From the NCBI GenBank assembly GCA_033675545.1, contig JAWDGP010005809.1, forward strand, positions 1-64,000: a DNA stretch of 64,000 bases, written 5' to 3'. The DNA is from Elysia crispata. Lineage: Eukaryota > Mollusca > Gastropoda > Plakobranchidae. Below, piece by piece: positions 53,761 to 64,000 of this stretch (the first letter of the stretch is position 1; each line of letters starts with the position of its first letter). The position numbers were made by a program, and so were the translations under genes. The notes under the pieces were generated by a model that was not told the origin of the DNA, made no database searches, and was given only the letters and a program-made list of their open reading frames with translations.

Positions 53761-55801
53761 TAGTATGTCGCTCGTCCCATATTCGTCAGGGTACATCATA
53801 TTTTATTTTAAAGAACAGACCAGGTTATTTTGTTTTCAATTTCCATTGATTTACCCCCTTATTCCACCTATATAAAACTTTTTAGAATACATACTCGATC
53901 TCATGTCTTCTATGCTGGAGTTTATTCAGCATATGGAGTTTAGGATTAGCTTATAAACTATATAGAATTTGAATTGTTTATTGGATTCATTTATTAACCT
54001 CGATTTTAGGAAAAGAAATTATAAAATGTTGCAGAATATAATTTATTTCATAGTATCTTTTTTTTTTCTACGAATACAACATTATTATGAGAATATGTTT
54101 TTATTAAGATGCTCAACATAATGTTTTTAAGAATCTAATTTCGCTCTAAAGCACGAGGTTGGTTCGTTAAAGAGTCGACTTGAAGTTTGTTTGGAAAACA
54201 AATTAATCTAGAATAAGTTTGGAATTAAATATTATAAACTTTCTTAATCCTCATATCAAAAGGGAAATGTGATTTCATAAAGAGTTGTGCCCTAACTTTA
54301 CCATTTTGCTGATGATATAAACGAAGTGTAATTACTTTGATGCGACAGACGGATAGGTCAAAGGCGAAGTAATCTCATCACTGGCCATTCAGCCCAAAAA
54401 TTTAACAACTTTTACATAAGTTAAAATGATTTATTTCGATCAGCTTTTTAGCAGAGTTAGAAAACAGATTTGAAGGCCAGCATTCAATCTGTCATCGGCC
54501 ATTAAGATCATAATGTTCCTTTTATCGTGTCCATACACCTAGAGAGTATTTATAGAATAGTTCAACCTCACAACTTTATTGAGTGGAAGGTACCAATAAT
54601 ACCAGTTAATAGAATAGTTTTGAACCCTCATGTGAATGGAATCTAGAGTTTTATTTTTATTCCTCATGTGAATAGTTTTTAAATAGTCAGATAAACTTTG
54701 TCATTCGACACAGTAAAAGCTTATTCGTGTGCTGCGATTGTTTCAAGCATTATGATTTCCGATGCGTGATGGAATTCCACACAGCTTGTAATAGTTTAGT
54801 ATCCGCCAAAATTATCGGGAAGACAACTCATTTGTACTTTCGAAATTTGTTTAAAGATCCTTCTCAGCCCTTATTAAAAGGCTATTATAAGTTCCAGAAA
54901 AAAATAAACCGGACCCCGCTACAGTTCTTGTTATCTGCACTGTCGTCATCATAAGTTTTTAGAATATTTTGGGAAATTTCCAAAAATAAAAAAAAAGCTG
55001 AATATTGTTATTAGCTAGCAAGTCTTATTGTGTGCTTTGATGATAAGGAATCTATCAGCGCTGTCTTCCTCCTCCTTCTCTTTTAATTTTCATTGACTTC
55101 GTCACTGTGGCTCTGGTAGCTCATGTTTTTTTTTATTTTTTTTTTTTTGCTTGCAATTTCCTCTTGTTCCCCAAATTTTATTTTATTTTTTTTTAATCGC
55201 AAACCTCACTAAACCTACTAAAGTTCTTTTAATTTTCCTGCAGAAAATCATGACTGAGTTTTCTCCAAGATTGTTTTTCTTGATCTGAGCGTATCTCTTC
55301 ACCTCAACGGTTGTTTTCTCTAAACCAGTGAATATAAAGGTGGACTAGAAGTGGACCATCTTCTTCAATCCTCATAACAGTATCGGATGCAAAAAAAATT
55401 ATGATTTATTAGCTGAGTGCTTTTACAACAAAAACAGAGATTTAACAGATCTAAAACTTAAATACATGTAAAATTACGCAGTACACCTCTATGCACTGTT
55501 CGAAGAGACAAGAAAAAAGGGTGGATACTTGTACAGTGCAGCTTTAGTTACAATAAAATAAAATTCGATTACAGTCTGGTCTGAAATCTCAGTGATAGAC
55601 ATTACATGATGTGCGACGAAAAAAAAAGAAGAAATCGAGTGGTCGATTATCGTAATCGTTCATAGCTTTATTGTTCAGAAATACTCAACAGAGCTGGGAG
55701 TATCATAGTATCTGTGACTGCTAAACCAACTGTTTTTCGATACTTATCTCTAACATCAGTACTTGACTACCAGTAACAAATAAAGCCTTTATTTTAGGAT
55801 G

Positions 55802-55805
<4 letters not shown>

Positions 55806-55832
<27 letters not shown>
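55806..55832. repeat. (TA)n microsatellite
   Basis: About 27 bp of TA. Confidence 0.95.
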
Positions 55833-55837
<5 letters not shown>

Positions 55838-55978
55838 CCGACAGTCTTCAACAGCCAAGAATTGTGTTTGGCTACAGATAGTTTGAAATAGGAACAGTAA
55901 TAAGTGTTAACACGTCTACAAAAACTTTGCTAGATGAGAGTGCAAACTCGATTACCTGAGTCGAAGTATTAGTTCATA

Positions 55979-56337
<359 letters not shown>

Positions 56338-57974
56338 CATCTAATTTTGTTCTCAACATCCTTCGTGTCAAATTAAAGGAATAAAACAAAGACATTGAAA
56401 CAGAGAAAAGTTAATAAAGGAAGACAGTGAAAGCGAGAAGAAATTGTTTGAAGCAATAACTGTTACAATAGCCTAGGGCTAGGTATAGTGTATGACTGAT
56501 AAGAAATACTTTTGTCATGGATCTAATACTTATGATAGAGTGTGTCCAGTGTTGAGGAGAGAGAACTAGAGAGAGAGGAAAGAAAGAATATTCAAGCATT
56601 TTTCTTAATATCACTATTCAATCACTCCCAATGCAGAATAGCTACCAAAATGTTATACCACTGCTCTATAACTCTGATCTATTTCAAAATGAAAGGAAAG
56701 ATGCAGTGTTGCAGTTAGAGGTCGGTTTACCATGCATTTTTTGAGATGTTGAAAAACTTAGAACTTACTCTATTTAAAGTCATAGGAGGAGGGTCTATTT
56801 CTTTAGCAAATGAATGTAAAGACAAAAGTTTGTTGTTTTTCAATCCTATATGTTTGCAGGTAGCGATTCTGTAGAAGTGCAGGTCACAGAATTGACCGTT
56901 CCACTACAAGGATGAGTTTCAATGAAGCGGAATTTAAGACCGAGCGTTTCTTACATTCACGGTCTATACTGTGGTAATGAGCCGAAAAGTTTGAGTAGCC
57001 TATTTAAACCAAGTGAGCCGAGGATTTTTTCAGCCAGACTCGAAAATAAAAGTCATAGCTGGTATCGAAATTTCGAAAGGGGACTTTTCTCTTTCCTTTA
57101 CCTGGAATTTCAAATGAAAATTAGAGCGCGTTTAAATGCTCTTTCAAGTTAAAAGAGTTCTAAAGTGCTCAGTAACCTGTAAATTTTAATCATGTTCAAT
57201 AGAACAGAACTTTAAAATACTTAACTTAATTTAAAAGCTTCCCTAACCTCCCTTTGACTGCTTCTCAGTTGACATTGTTCTTTGGAAAGAGGAGGAAGGT
57301 ATTCACATAAAAAAAAAACAAAGTTAATGAGGCGAAAAAAGGTTTTTGAAATCAGAAATTCTTTACCGAGGCCACATAACTATTTGCAAAAAAAGTAAAA
57401 TTATTGTTTTTTATTAGAAGAGAAGGCCTTACAACATTAAACATGATTTAAAATTGTGGTTTTGGGGGGAGGGAGGGGGGGGATTTCATACCTAATTTTT
57501 AAAATAATGAAAAAAATTATATTATAAAAACAATATGTTCAGAGGATGGAACACGTTCATCGTAAAAATAACTGAATGATGAATGAAAGTAAAAAGCAGC
57601 AAGTATTTCCTAATATCACACAACTACCACATTCACTAGTTATTTTAAAATTTGAGAACAAGAGGAAAGGAAGAAGAGTATTTCGCTGTGAGAAGATTCG
57701 GTCTTCAGGAGTTAGTGCTGCGAATGAGGAAACAAAAGGCAAAAAAACACAGTTTTCCTCTTGCCACACATTTCTGTTAAAATGGCGACTAAGAACTTAA
57801 TCAATCTAATCAATCATAAACTATCATTTCGCATATATTCGTCAGAGAAATTTGTGAAAGTTTAATTCAAGAGAATCACTCATTGCCCAGAGAAAGGGAG
57901 AACTAAATGTAGACATAATTTTCACACCCCAACCATTTCTGAGCCAAACTAGAAGGAGGAATATAATAACACCC

Positions 57975-58310
57975 TTTCCCCTGATCACTTAGAAACAGCC
58001 ATATAAGGGCAATCATAGCATATGATTCTCAATACTCTTTGCCCTGATCTCCTAAAAACAGCCATAAAAGGACAATCATAGTATAATGATACTCAATACT
58101 CTTTACCCTGATCTCCTAGAGACAGCTCTATATAGACAATCATGAGATATAATAATCAACATTCCTTGCACTAGCGACCTACAGACAACCCAATAAAGAG
58201 CAATTATAGGATATAACATTCAACATTCTTTACCTCTCCTTGAGACTGCCTGACAAGGACAATCATAGGATATAACATTAAACATTCTTTACCCTGTTCG
58301 ATGAAATTAC
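57975..58310. repeat. 59-64-bp tandem array, about 5-6 copies
   Basis: CCCTGATC(T/A)CCTA...ACAGCC...GGACAATCATAG...CAATACTCTTT recurs at about 57979, 58042, 58106, 58165, 58229 and 58289. Degenerate. Confidence 0.85.
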
Positions 58311-58382
58311 ATGATCGTAAGCTTTTCATTGTGACTTTCAGATTTCCACGCGAAGGGAAAGATAAAAAAAGCATTGTCAAAG

Positions 58383-58396
58383 ACAATAACAACAAT

Positions 58397-58457
<61 letters not shown>

Positions 58458-58458
58458 C
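58383..58458. repeat. (AAC)n microsatellite
   Basis: About 75 bp of AAC; open frames encode poly-Asn or poly-Leu and are spurious. Confidence 0.96.
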
Positions 58459-59337
58459 CAACAGCATTGAAGCGAGAGGAAGGAGAGAGGTAGAAGAACC
58501 GAACATAGCCTGTTACTTTTCAATATGAACAATTAGATATCAACTACCCAGAGAGCACTTGTGTAAACATTTTAAAAAATAGCAGGAAGTTTCAAATTGA
58601 ATGTTCGAACGATTATGATAAAAAATGATTGTTGTGAAGACCTTGTGTTTGTATCTTTTTATTGTTGTCAACTTGATTACACTAATTTACAGTTAGTCGA
58701 GAACTGACATTGGTATTCATACAGAAAATCAAATTTTGTAGAATTGTATTGATCAATGAAATTAAGATGCAAAATAAAAGACAGATCTGAATCTTCCATT
58801 TTAAATTCCAATAGAAAGATTGGAGCTATGTCATTCGTACCTATGAACTTAGGGCATACAAGGCCGTTCATTATTGTCGCGAGATGAAAATTTCATCGCC
58901 TTGGTGTGACAGTTTCTAATTCTACAAACAGTACCAGTACTGGATCTAGCTACAGGTGAGCTATACATTGTAAAGTCTCCTCGAATAGAGAGAATTCTAT
59001 GACTGTAGGATGTGTGTGTAACAACGATATGTCATGGTTTGCTAGAAACAACAGTAAATCTCGAGCTGCTGCACACCACTGTGCTATTGTGCAGGGAAAA
59101 AAAACTGCATAGGGCACATGACATCTGCTGAAGTTTTTGTCATGTTATAACGATTACTTTTCCAAAAAAAAAATTATCTTTCATCGTGGTAGTGAGAGGT
59201 TTGTGAATAAAAAAACTTTTTTTACATTAAATAATAATGAGCTGTTTTCTTTGAGTTGCTAATGTGAGATGCGTACTCGCTTTCACAGAATGACTACTTA
59301 GATGAAAACAACGAGAATAGAAAATCAAACTATCCGC

Positions 59338-59500
59338 CAAGCTTATCAAACCGTATGTCTGCTATCCGCCATGGATATCAAACCGTATCCCTGATACCCG
59401 TCCCGAATATCTAACCGTATCCCTGTACCCGCCCTGGTTATCAAACCGTATCCCTCTACCCACCCCGGCTATCAAACCATATCCCTGCTACCGCCCTAAT
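59338..59500. repeat. 31-32-bp tandem array at the 3' end of the third gene
   Basis: ATCAAACCGTATCCCTG is repeated at 59345, 59377, 59409, 59440 and 59471. It ends only a few bases beyond the stop codon of the unrecognised protein, so it would lie in its 3' UTR. Confidence 0.9.
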
Positions 59501-59508
59501 GTCGAGAG

Positions 59509-60039
59509 TCACTCAGCTCCGGGTAAGGTTGCTTGTGACGCGACGCCGGTGCTGCACTCGGCAGGAGTCGGCGCCACTGAGCAATCTGTCGGCTTGGGTT
59601 GGGTCGGGGGATGCGGCACCGCGGCTCTCATGTCTATATGATCGTAGCAAGTGTGCTGCGTGGGCTCCGGCACGCGGGGCCGGTGCCAGGTGAGGCATGA
59701 GGCCACCGTCTCCCGGCGCTCCGACTTCTTGAGCTTGGCCTGCTGCTGGCGGTGGACGGCCGTTATCATGAGCGCCTCGTTGTTCATGGCGTTGATGAAT
59801 TCCTTGTTGGGCGAGTCGGTCCCGTGGACGGTCCGGTACATGGTGGACGGCACGTTGTCAAACGACGTCTTGGGCCGCTGGATGAGGAGTTGAATGGTCG
59901 GGGTCTCTAGTCGGAAGTCCTGTCTGTAGGTTGAGGTCATAGGTCGCCCCTTCCTTGCGTCCGTGCGGTACGAGTGCCAGGCCATAAAGTTCGGGTCGAA
60001 CATGCCCGAGCGCTCAGGGTGTCTCTTCTTGCCCAAGCC
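59509..60039 (-). CDS. Unrecognised protein, main exon
   Basis: The frame is open for 176 codons plus stop and is GC-rich. A strong polypyrimidine-AG acceptor sits directly upstream. All recognisable motifs of the protein are here. A 31-32-bp tandem array ends just beyond the stop codon. Confidence 0.78.
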   Translation of the reverse strand, partial: GLGKKRHPERSGMFDPNFMAWHSYRTDARKGRPMTSTYRQDFRLETPTIQLLIQRPKTSFDNVPSTMYRTVHGTDSPNKEFINAMNNEALMITAVHRQQQAKLKKSERRETVASCLTWHRPRVPEPTQHTCYDHIDMRAAVPHPPTQPKPTDCSVAPTPAECSTGVASQATLPGAE

Positions 60040-60881
60040 CTGCAAGTACCAGAAACAAGGGGAGAGAAAGGAGGGGGTGGGAGTGGGGGAGTCAGATTAT
60101 AATAATTGGAAAACGCCTTTTGACATATACCTGTTTACATCTGTTTATTTTGGGATCGGGTTTCGAATGTAATTTAAAAACATGTTTTGTTGTTGCTTTT
60201 GTGTGTGTTAGGTTTGTTTGTTTTTTGTTTTGCTTTGTTTTTGTTTTTAGTTGGTTTGTTTGTTGTTGTTTTTTTTGTTTTTTTTTTTGTTTTTTGTTGT
60301 TTTTTTGTTTTGTTTTTTTTTTTTTTGGGGGGATGCGTTATTCGATTTGCCATATTTTCTTAGTTTTTGTTGAAAAAAAGTCGTAATTTGTTTCGCCTTT
60401 CTTCTGCCAATCTCCATATTTGTGAAAACAAACACATTAACATATGTAGAAATGGAATGTGATATCCTTATGTTCACTCTTTCTCTGAATATTCTGCTGC
60501 CCCATGCTTCATCGATGTCAAAGATGCTGAATTCCTCAGCCACTTCATCATATTTTCTTACTATTCCGTTCTAACTGCTTTAGGGAGATATATCTTCCCA
60601 TTGATTCATTGTATTTTTAATGTGTTTATGTGCGATGAAAGGACTGCGCCATCCCGACACTTCAAATTACTCCGCTGTATTGTTAGCAGGCTCTATTAGG
60701 TCTACATTTAATTGTGAGCTTTTCATCAAGCTTGTCGCCAGCTAGAAGTGAGAAGAGTGGCCGCCCCTAGCAGACTCCTGTGGCGATAATGGAAAGGTCG
60801 ATAACTCACACTTATTGATGAAAATAACTCCTGACCTCCGTAAGTTTTCCTGCGGTCAGAAGTTTTACTTCCGGATACCAT
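59509..60881 (-). CDS. Unrecognised 200-residue protein, probable two-exon gene
   Basis: Exon 1 (60881-60810) encodes MVSGSKTSDRRKTYGGQELF and four more residues, with a good donor GTGAGT. Exon 2 (60039-59509) follows a TTGTTTCTGGTACTTGCAG acceptor and encodes 176 residues to a TGA stop. Both junctions are phase 0. The protein is basic, without signal peptide or membrane segment. It has FDPNFMAWHSYRTDARKG, then MTSTYRQDFRLETP, PSTMYRTVHGTDSPNKEFIN and a Pro/Thr/Ala-rich tail. S/T-T-Y-x-x-D-F and repeated x-Y-R-T motifs occur in axonemal microtubule-binding proteins, so a ciliary or sperm role is possible, but this is inference. Exon 2 is GC-rich against AT-rich surroundings, which supports real coding. 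Exon 1 is less certain: its support is the donor, phase match and a YY1-like motif just upstream. More upstream exons cannot be excluded. Confidence 0.68.
60040..60809 (-). other. Proposed intron of the third gene
   Basis: 770 bp, GTGAGT...TTGCAG, with a long T-rich tract with G interruptions at about 60190-60330. Confidence 0.55.
60810..60881 (-). CDS. Unrecognised protein, proposed exon 1
   Basis: 24 codons from ATG 60881-60879 to a GTGAGT donor at 60809. The reading frame matches exon 2. The ATG context is moderate (C at -3, G at +4). Confidence 0.5.
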
Positions 60882-60905
60882 GTGGACAAAATGGCAGCTT
60901 TTTCT
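60882..60905 (-). promoter_or_regulatory. YY1-like motif just upstream of the third gene
   Basis: The + strand reads ACAAAATGGCAGC, a near match to the YY1 site found at transcription starts of many animal genes. An ETS-like CCGGAAGT lies on the minus strand just inside the coding start. Confidence 0.3.
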
Positions 60906-62285
60906 CAAGGTCTTAGAAGCTGACAGAAAATGAAAAATTCCATTTTAAGGATTGCTCTCCGATAATGCGTAAAGCAGAGCCCACTTGTTCGTGATGTTAT
61001 TTTATTTCTTCAAATCAGTTTATTCACAAAACGGTTTGATGGTTTGTTTTAACATGAACAGGTTACTTCGGGAAAAAATTTTTGCCTTTTGCTGCTTTTC
61101 TTGTTTTGATTCTCCATATTGCTTGCGTTATTTCTTGTCTGCCGTAAAGATTCTAATCATTCTGTTTCTCGGGCTGCAGCAGATATTTTTTTAATCCTGT
61201 TTACTTCTCTGCTGAACTTGTCCATGGTTTATGGCTTTTGTTTCTGTCCTGTACACTCCTGGTTCGTGTTTATCGCTTGAGCACCGTGTATTGCTGCTCG
61301 TTTTATGTCATGTCAAACTTTTTTTTTTTGCATATCCAGGCTTGTATTGAACCGGTTTGAGTGCCAAGATTGTCTTTGCAAATACTTTGAACGGGGGTCT
61401 TTAAACCGAATCCTTTTCTCCACAGTGGTAAAACTGAAGAAGAAACGAGGGAAAAAAAATAGGCGATTCTAATCGATCAAAAGAAAAAAAAAAAGCAACT
61501 CTAAAGATCGATAGAATTTGGATGATCTTCCCTGCCAAGCGTAATGAACCGTTACACAAAAAGCGTGCTCGCCTCTAGACTGAAGACAAATGAGGACCAG
61601 CTCAGGCGCGAGTCGGCTGTTCAAAGCGTTTTTATTTCAAGTTTCTCTGGCCTATTCTTGTTCTTAGGCAGAACCGGCATGTTAAGGAACAAAAATGTAG
61701 ATCTATATCAAGTGGCTGAAAGCACCCGTAGAACTCAGGTGAGAGTAGGGTCTCAGTACGCCACGCCACGTCTCGGCTGTGCTGTCAGGCAGAACAATAG
61801 AGCAGGAAAGGCAGGCGGCAGATCTGTCTTGGTTTATTATTTGATGAGTTGACCGAAGCACCCCACTTACTTAATGTTGGAGGTTAGGGGTCTCAAAAAG
61901 TATTTGTTGTGCCCTCAAATCTCGGCAAATTTTCTAAATCTACTCGATCTAGTCGAAAAGCTCTGGCAGAAGAATAACATTCCACCAACAGTTACTGTGC
62001 AAACTTTGATTATCTTAAACTGTCAATATTTATCCTGATCACCTGCCCATTTTGTGCTGTCCGTATTTTTGTGATTTTTATTATAAATGCGGTAACTTTT
62101 TTTGTCATTTTCTTTTATAAAGAAGTGGAAACTAAGGCTTGAAAATGAACAGGGGGACAGCTCTAGTAGGCCATATGAAACTGTGCCTGATTCGAACTCA
62201 GAGATTTCCATGTAAATACGTGATAGCAATAATATTGGGGAACAGCCTGGCTACGGCAGTGAGATAGAAAGAAAAAAGTGAGAAC

Positions 62286-62356
62286 GAGAGAGAGAGAGAG
62301 AAACACACACACACACACACACAGAAACAGAGACAGAAACAAAGACAGAGAGAGCA
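62286..62356. repeat. (AG)n(CA)n compound low-complexity tract
   Basis: AG, then CA for about 20 bp, then AGACAGAAAC-type repeats. Confidence 0.92.
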
Positions 62357-63779
62357 AAAGGGGCTATTAATATATCGTTATTACCTACACACAAATGGAA
62401 TTGTTTAGAAAGAGCGTAATAAAAAGGTGAGGGTAAGGAGGACAGGAAATTGGAGAGGGGTAGGTGTGGGGGAAAGGGGAAAAATCAAATGCGGTTCAGC
62501 AAATGCGAAAACAGCGGGCATTGTCGCCTCCATCGTAACAGTCGAGCTAACAAGCTTACAAAGGAAGCTTTTGAAAAAAATCGATAGCCGATCAGTACCA
62601 TTCCTGAGCGCCTGGGGGTCGCCAGTAAGAGAGTCGCGGGCGGACAAACGCCACACAAATCTGGTAGGCTGGTATCATTGTGCGGTGCTCCTGGCGTCTG
62701 CCTTGCTACTGGTGATAGCCTTCAGAACTTTACACTAAATGGTTTGCCCATATCCGGTTAAATGGCAAGGAGCACTAGTGTTTCCTCTTGGTGCCGAGGA
62801 TATCTGCTCAGAGTGTTTTCTTTGAAGCTAGGTTGATTGGTTGATTGATTGAGAAATCTTACAAGCCCAGTCCACTATACTTGAGCAGTGATCTCAAGGT
62901 CCCACCTCTTTATTAACTGTTCTGTGAATTTCCAATATTACTGTATCTAAATCTTTAAACTGGTGACAGAACTTCATGTCATATTTGTAAAAACTAAATT
63001 AAATATAATTTGTTCCAACGGCTTCTTCTCCAAGAATCCCTAACGCAAAGTACTGATCAATCAAGTGGTGGAGAGCAAAGTTTATATTTTAATAGAAAAT
63101 GGAGGAGTCTCGGTATCAACATGCCAAGAATCTGCTTTTAATTCTGGCAAGTAAGAGAACCACATATTCTTGTCACATTAATGCACTTTGCTGTTTGAAA
63201 GAGAAGTTATGCCTGTCATTCCGGCACGGTTTTTGTGTGGAAAGATATCCTTCATGTTGACTACGTCATCATTTTGGTGGCCTCAAAGTTCCGAAGTAAA
63301 ATATGGTCGTTTACAATTTGCTGTGGAACTTTTCTCTTCTAACTCTGATGCTAGGATACTAATGTTTTGTTTTTTTTTTTATTTCGTTTTTTTTAGCCTC
63401 TATCGTAACGAAATATTTACAAAAATATAAAATTTTGAATATTTTACAATAAATTAGAGGTGCAGCCGCAATCAAAGCCAGGAACGTTTTTCCGAAGTGA
63501 AATTCCATTTGTGTAATTTCATTGTCCAATCAAAGCAATATTTCGAGGGTTTTTTTCTGGACCGAAACACTAATAGGAATGGACAATGTGTTATTTTACA
63601 GCATATTTGAGTCAAAGAAATTTACAGATTTATAACTGTTCACAGAGACCAAAGCGTGATACAAAACAGTCACAATTTATGTAAAATTAAAATTTTAACC
63701 AATCAAACCTATGAATATGAATTGCTAATCAAAGAGAATAAACTGGTCCTGATAATTATAAAACAAAATACTCAAGATC

Positions 63780-63782
<3 letters not shown>

Positions 63783-63810
<28 letters not shown>

Positions 63811-63811
63811 A
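63783..63811. repeat. (TA)n microsatellite
   Basis: About 28 bp of TA. Confidence 0.95.
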
Positions 63812-64000
63812 TATGCAAAATCGACCAAAGTCCTTACAAATTAGGATACAGGCCTAGGATATGATATTCTAGATTTTAAAAAAAAAGCAATAATTATGTA
63901 GCTTACATTGACCTTGAGTGCATAATGTTAAATCTGGTGGTAGATTTAAACTTACACTACAAAAATCATGAAAGGTAAAATAACGATGTGACCAGAAGAG

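Larger units (their letters stand above)
60906..64000. other. Region upstream of the third gene
   Basis: AT-rich with no recognised gene. Contains AG/CA repeats at 62286-62356 and a (TA)n tract at 63783-63811. Short open frames on both strands show no family features. Confidence 0.55.

Overview
The window is animal nuclear DNA: AT-rich, with multi-exon genes, GT-AG introns up to about 13 kb, and many simple repeats and minisatellites. A universal stress protein gene with introns, a family kept in molluscs, flatworms and cnidarians but lost from vertebrates, together with GATA microsatellites, a tRNA-derived SINE and a hAT-like element, suggests a lophotrochozoan, most likely a mollusc. The species cannot be named from the sequence alone.

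Three genes are supported, all on the minus strand. (1) 4354-18921: a complete four-exon universal stress protein (176 aa) with an intact ATP-binding loop. (2) 27141-51960: a complete SR-protein kinase (SRPK), 14 constitutive coding exons, 763 aa, with an additional phase-compatible exon at 40404-40832 that could be an in-frame 143-residue cassette or an alternative first exon. (3) 59509-60881: a probable two-exon gene for a 200-residue protein that I do not recognise. Splice sites and reading phase were checked by hand at every junction. The three genes show no functional link.

Layout: 1-4353 holds microsatellites and two tandem arrays downstream of the stress-protein gene. 4354-18921 is that gene; its introns 1 and 2 (11.6 and 1.8 kb) are unusually rich in minisatellites with periods of 37, 41, about 46, about 40 and 31 bp, a GAT/GGT-rich tract, and a SINE. 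18922-27140 is the intergenic region and the unmapped 3' UTR of SRPK. 27141-51960 is SRPK; a near-complete non-autonomous hAT-like element lies in its large intron. 51961-59508 is intergenic, with a 754-bp long-arm inverted repeat flanked by TA, a very long (AAT)n tract and two short tandem arrays. 60882-64000 is upstream of the third gene and shows nothing convincing.

The strongest leads are the alternative SRPK N-terminus, the long inverted-repeat element at 53.0-53.8 kb, the structured hAT-like element at 49.9-50.4 kb, the unrecognised 200-residue protein, and the repeat-packed stress-protein introns, including a 41-bp array full of splice-donor-like motifs on the antisense strand. No new multi-gene system was found.
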